DNA from: Desulfovibrio sp.
GTDB lineage: Bacteria; Desulfobacterota; Desulfovibrionia; Desulfovibrionales; Desulfovibrionaceae
Reading direction: 5' to 3'
Assembly (NCBI RefSeq): GCF_019424165.1
Contig: NZ_JAHZAA010000020.1
Location: 13,629 to 19,413 of the forward strand
Length of the DNA stretch: 5,785 nucleotides
The translations under genes were made by a program, and so were the position numbers. Below the pieces are notes generated by a model. It saw only the letters and a list, made by a program, of their open reading frames with translations, ran no database searches and had not been told where the DNA came from. Positions 4,330-5,785 of this stretch are shown in pieces (within the stretch, counting starts at the first letter, position 1; each line of letters starts with the position of its first letter).

Positions 4330-5785
4330 TATCCTGTCTAACATTCTTTGCGTCACCGCTCTGGTATGCGCCGTCCAGCTTATGCCCCGCGAGGCCGGCG
4401 CGTCACAGGGGCCTCTTGTTCTGGTACTGCCCTTTCAGGTAAATGCCGGGCCGGAAATGCCCAATGCCGCCCAGGACGTACCCCAGATCATCGCCGACCA
4501 GCTCAAGCAAAGCGGCATGCGCGTTGTGCCTATGAATACGGCGCGGCAGTTGCAGCGCAGCAGCGGTGAAACCATTGACCTTGCCACAGCGCGCGCCCTG
4601 GGCCGTCAGGCCGGAGCGCAGCTTGTCATTTACGGCAGCTTCAACCAGCTTGGCGACGGCTTCAACATGGACACGCGCCTTGTGCCTGTGCAGCAGGGCG
4701 AAGCCGTACCCGCAGGCTTTGAGCGCAACTCGCTCGTGGCCCTCAGCGACTGTGCCAGTACCCTGGCCGGACGCGCTGCGGAAATAACGGGAGCCAGCGC
4801 TGCCCCCGCCGCCCCGCAGCCCGCTGATGACGGCCCCGGCCTTGTGCCCATGGGTACGCCCACGGCAGCCAAGGGCGGCCTGGCCGACGTGCAGGTTCGC
4901 GGCATGAGCGTTATGGACCCGGATACCGTGCTCATGCGCCTGACCATCCGCAAAGGTGATACCCCCGATGCCCACGCCATCAACGAAGAAGTGAAGCGCA
5001 TCTGGGAAATGGGATATTTCAGCGATGTGCAGGCCAGCCTTGAAGGCAGCGTGCTGGTCTTCACCGTGGTGGAAAAACCCCGCATCGACAACATCATTGT
5101 CGAAGGGTCCAAGGGTGTGGACCAGGAAGACGTTGTTGCCGCCATGGGAACAAGAACCGGCAACGTGCTCAACGAGCAGGTGCTTTCCGACGACCTGCAA
5201 AAAATTACCGAACTGTACCGCAAGGAAGGCTATTACCTTGCCAAGGTCAATTACCGTCTTGAAGACCGCCAGGGCGGGCGCGGCGCAGTGCTGGTCATTA
5301 ATGTGGACGAGGGCAACAAGCTCTACGTCAAAGAAGTGAACATCGAGGGCCTCAGCAAGCTCAGCCGGGGCGACCTTGATAAATACCTTGCCCTCAAGCC
5401 GCGGGGCATTTTCTCATGGCTCACCGGCTCGGGCGTGCTCAAAGAGGAATACCTCGAGCGCGATACCAACGCCATTGCGGCCTACGGCCTCAATGAAGGC
5501 TATATCGACATCCAGGTCGGCGCGCCCCAGGTGGACTACAAGGACGACGGCATCTATGTCACCTTTGTGGTCAACGAAGGCCCCCGCTATACCGTGCGCA
5601 ACGTGGTCTTTGCCGGAGACGTCATCGACAGCGAAGACAAAATGCTCGAAGTGGTGCAGATGGACGACTGGAAAAAGTCCAAGGACTACTTCTCGCTGAC
5701 GGTCATGCAGGAAGACTCCAAGCGCCTGACAGACCACTACGCCGACTACGGCTACGCCTTTGCCGAGGTGGACACCAAGCTCATC
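4310..5785 (+). CDS. bamA: Outer-membrane assembly factor BamA with N-terminal TolB-like extension (3' end cut by window edge)
   Basis: BamA is the core of the complex that folds beta-barrels into the outer membrane. The 492 visible codons open with a signal peptide (MKKILRN, hydrophobic 8-25, likely cleavage after AGA at 29-31). Residues about 35-160 form an alpha/beta domain (LVLVLPF, then a helix, then AGAQLVIYGSF and a strand with RLVPV) like the N-terminal domain of TolB and related periplasmic proteins; usual BamA lacks it. An Ala/Pro linker (162-188) follows, then POTRA repeats: about 191-257 (MGYFSDV), 258-335 (KEGYYLAKV), 336-424 (LNEGYIDIQV, with the GIFSWLTGSG insert usual for BamA POTRA3) and 425-492 (YGYAFAEV), where the window ends. 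The remaining POTRA part and the barrel are outside. The POTRA set plus the lol neighbours favour BamA over TamA. The 20-bp overlap with lolD suggests shared expression. Confidence 0.94.
   Translation, partial: MKKILRNILSNILCVTALVCAVQLMPREAGASQGPLVLVLPFQVNAGPEMPNAAQDVPQIIADQLKQSGMRVVPMNTARQLQRSSGETIDLATARALGRQAGAQLVIYGSFNQLGDGFNMDTRLVPVQQGEAVPAGFERNSLVALSDCASTLAGRAAEITGASAAPAAPQPADDGPGLVPMGTPTAAKGGLADVQVRGMSVMDPDTVLMRLTIRKGDTPDAHAINEEVKRIWEMGYFSDVQASLEGSVLVFTVVEKPRIDNIIVEGSKGVDQEDVVAAMGTRTGNVLNEQVLSDDLQKITELYRKEGYYLAKVNYRLEDRQGGRGAVLVINVDEGNKLYVKEVNIEGLSKLSRGDLDKYLALKPRGIFSWLTGSGVLKEEYLERDTNAIAAYGLNEGYIDIQVGAPQVDYKDDGIYVTFVVNEGPRYTVRNVVFAGDVIDSEDKMLEVVQMDDWKKSKDYFSLTVMQEDSKRLTDHYADYGYAFAEVDTKLI

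Noticed and set aside
4403..5200. A 265-codon minus-strand frame opposite bamA
   Set aside because: It lies against the signal peptide and POTRA coding sequence, which show clear family motifs. The antisense translation does not.

Overview
The window looks like chromosomal DNA of a nitrate-reducing sulfate reducer close to Desulfovibrio desulfuricans (Desulfovibrionaceae). The main reason is the leftward order napC-napM-napA, with a tetraheme NapM between napC and napA. That arrangement is known from D. desulfuricans, and the NapA N-terminal half reads like the structurally characterised Desulfovibrio enzyme. The rightward genes (a single LolC/E-type permease, LolD, and BamA with an N-terminal extension) fit the same lineage.

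Layout. Bases 1-1645, minus strand: the start of a periplasmic nitrate reductase operon. It encodes the membrane-anchored tetraheme quinol dehydrogenase NapC, the tetraheme cytochrome NapM (4-bp start/stop overlap with napC), a 137-bp gap rich in inverted repeats, and the first 163 codons of the molybdoenzyme NapA, cut by the window edge just before the expected molybdenum-ligand cysteine. Bases about 1646-1890: an AT-rich control region with a sigma-54 type -24/-12 element, two adjacent CRP/FNR-family (HcpR-like) sites and several dyads, all placed to act on napC. Bases about 1891-2413: GC-rich non-coding DNA with a few inverted repeats and no convincing gene. Bases 2414-5785, plus strand: a tightly packed envelope-biogenesis operon. 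It holds a LolC/E-type permease, the ATPase LolD (2 bp downstream) and BamA (start overlapping the end of lolD by 20 bp), with BamA cut by the right edge.

How the genes work together. NapC takes electrons from the menaquinol pool and passes them, probably through NapM, to NapA, which reduces nitrate to nitrite in the periplasm. NapM is thought to stand in for the missing NapB. LolC/E plus LolD form the ABC machine that releases lipoproteins from the inner membrane for transport to the outer membrane. BamA inserts outer-membrane beta-barrels and depends on lipoprotein partners, so the operon joins two linked steps of outer-membrane assembly.

I see no mobile element, CRISPR array, tRNA or rRNA, and no clearly undescribed system. 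The parts most worth a second look are the compound nap control region, the structured napM-napA gap, and the extra TolB-like domain at the N-terminus of BamA.
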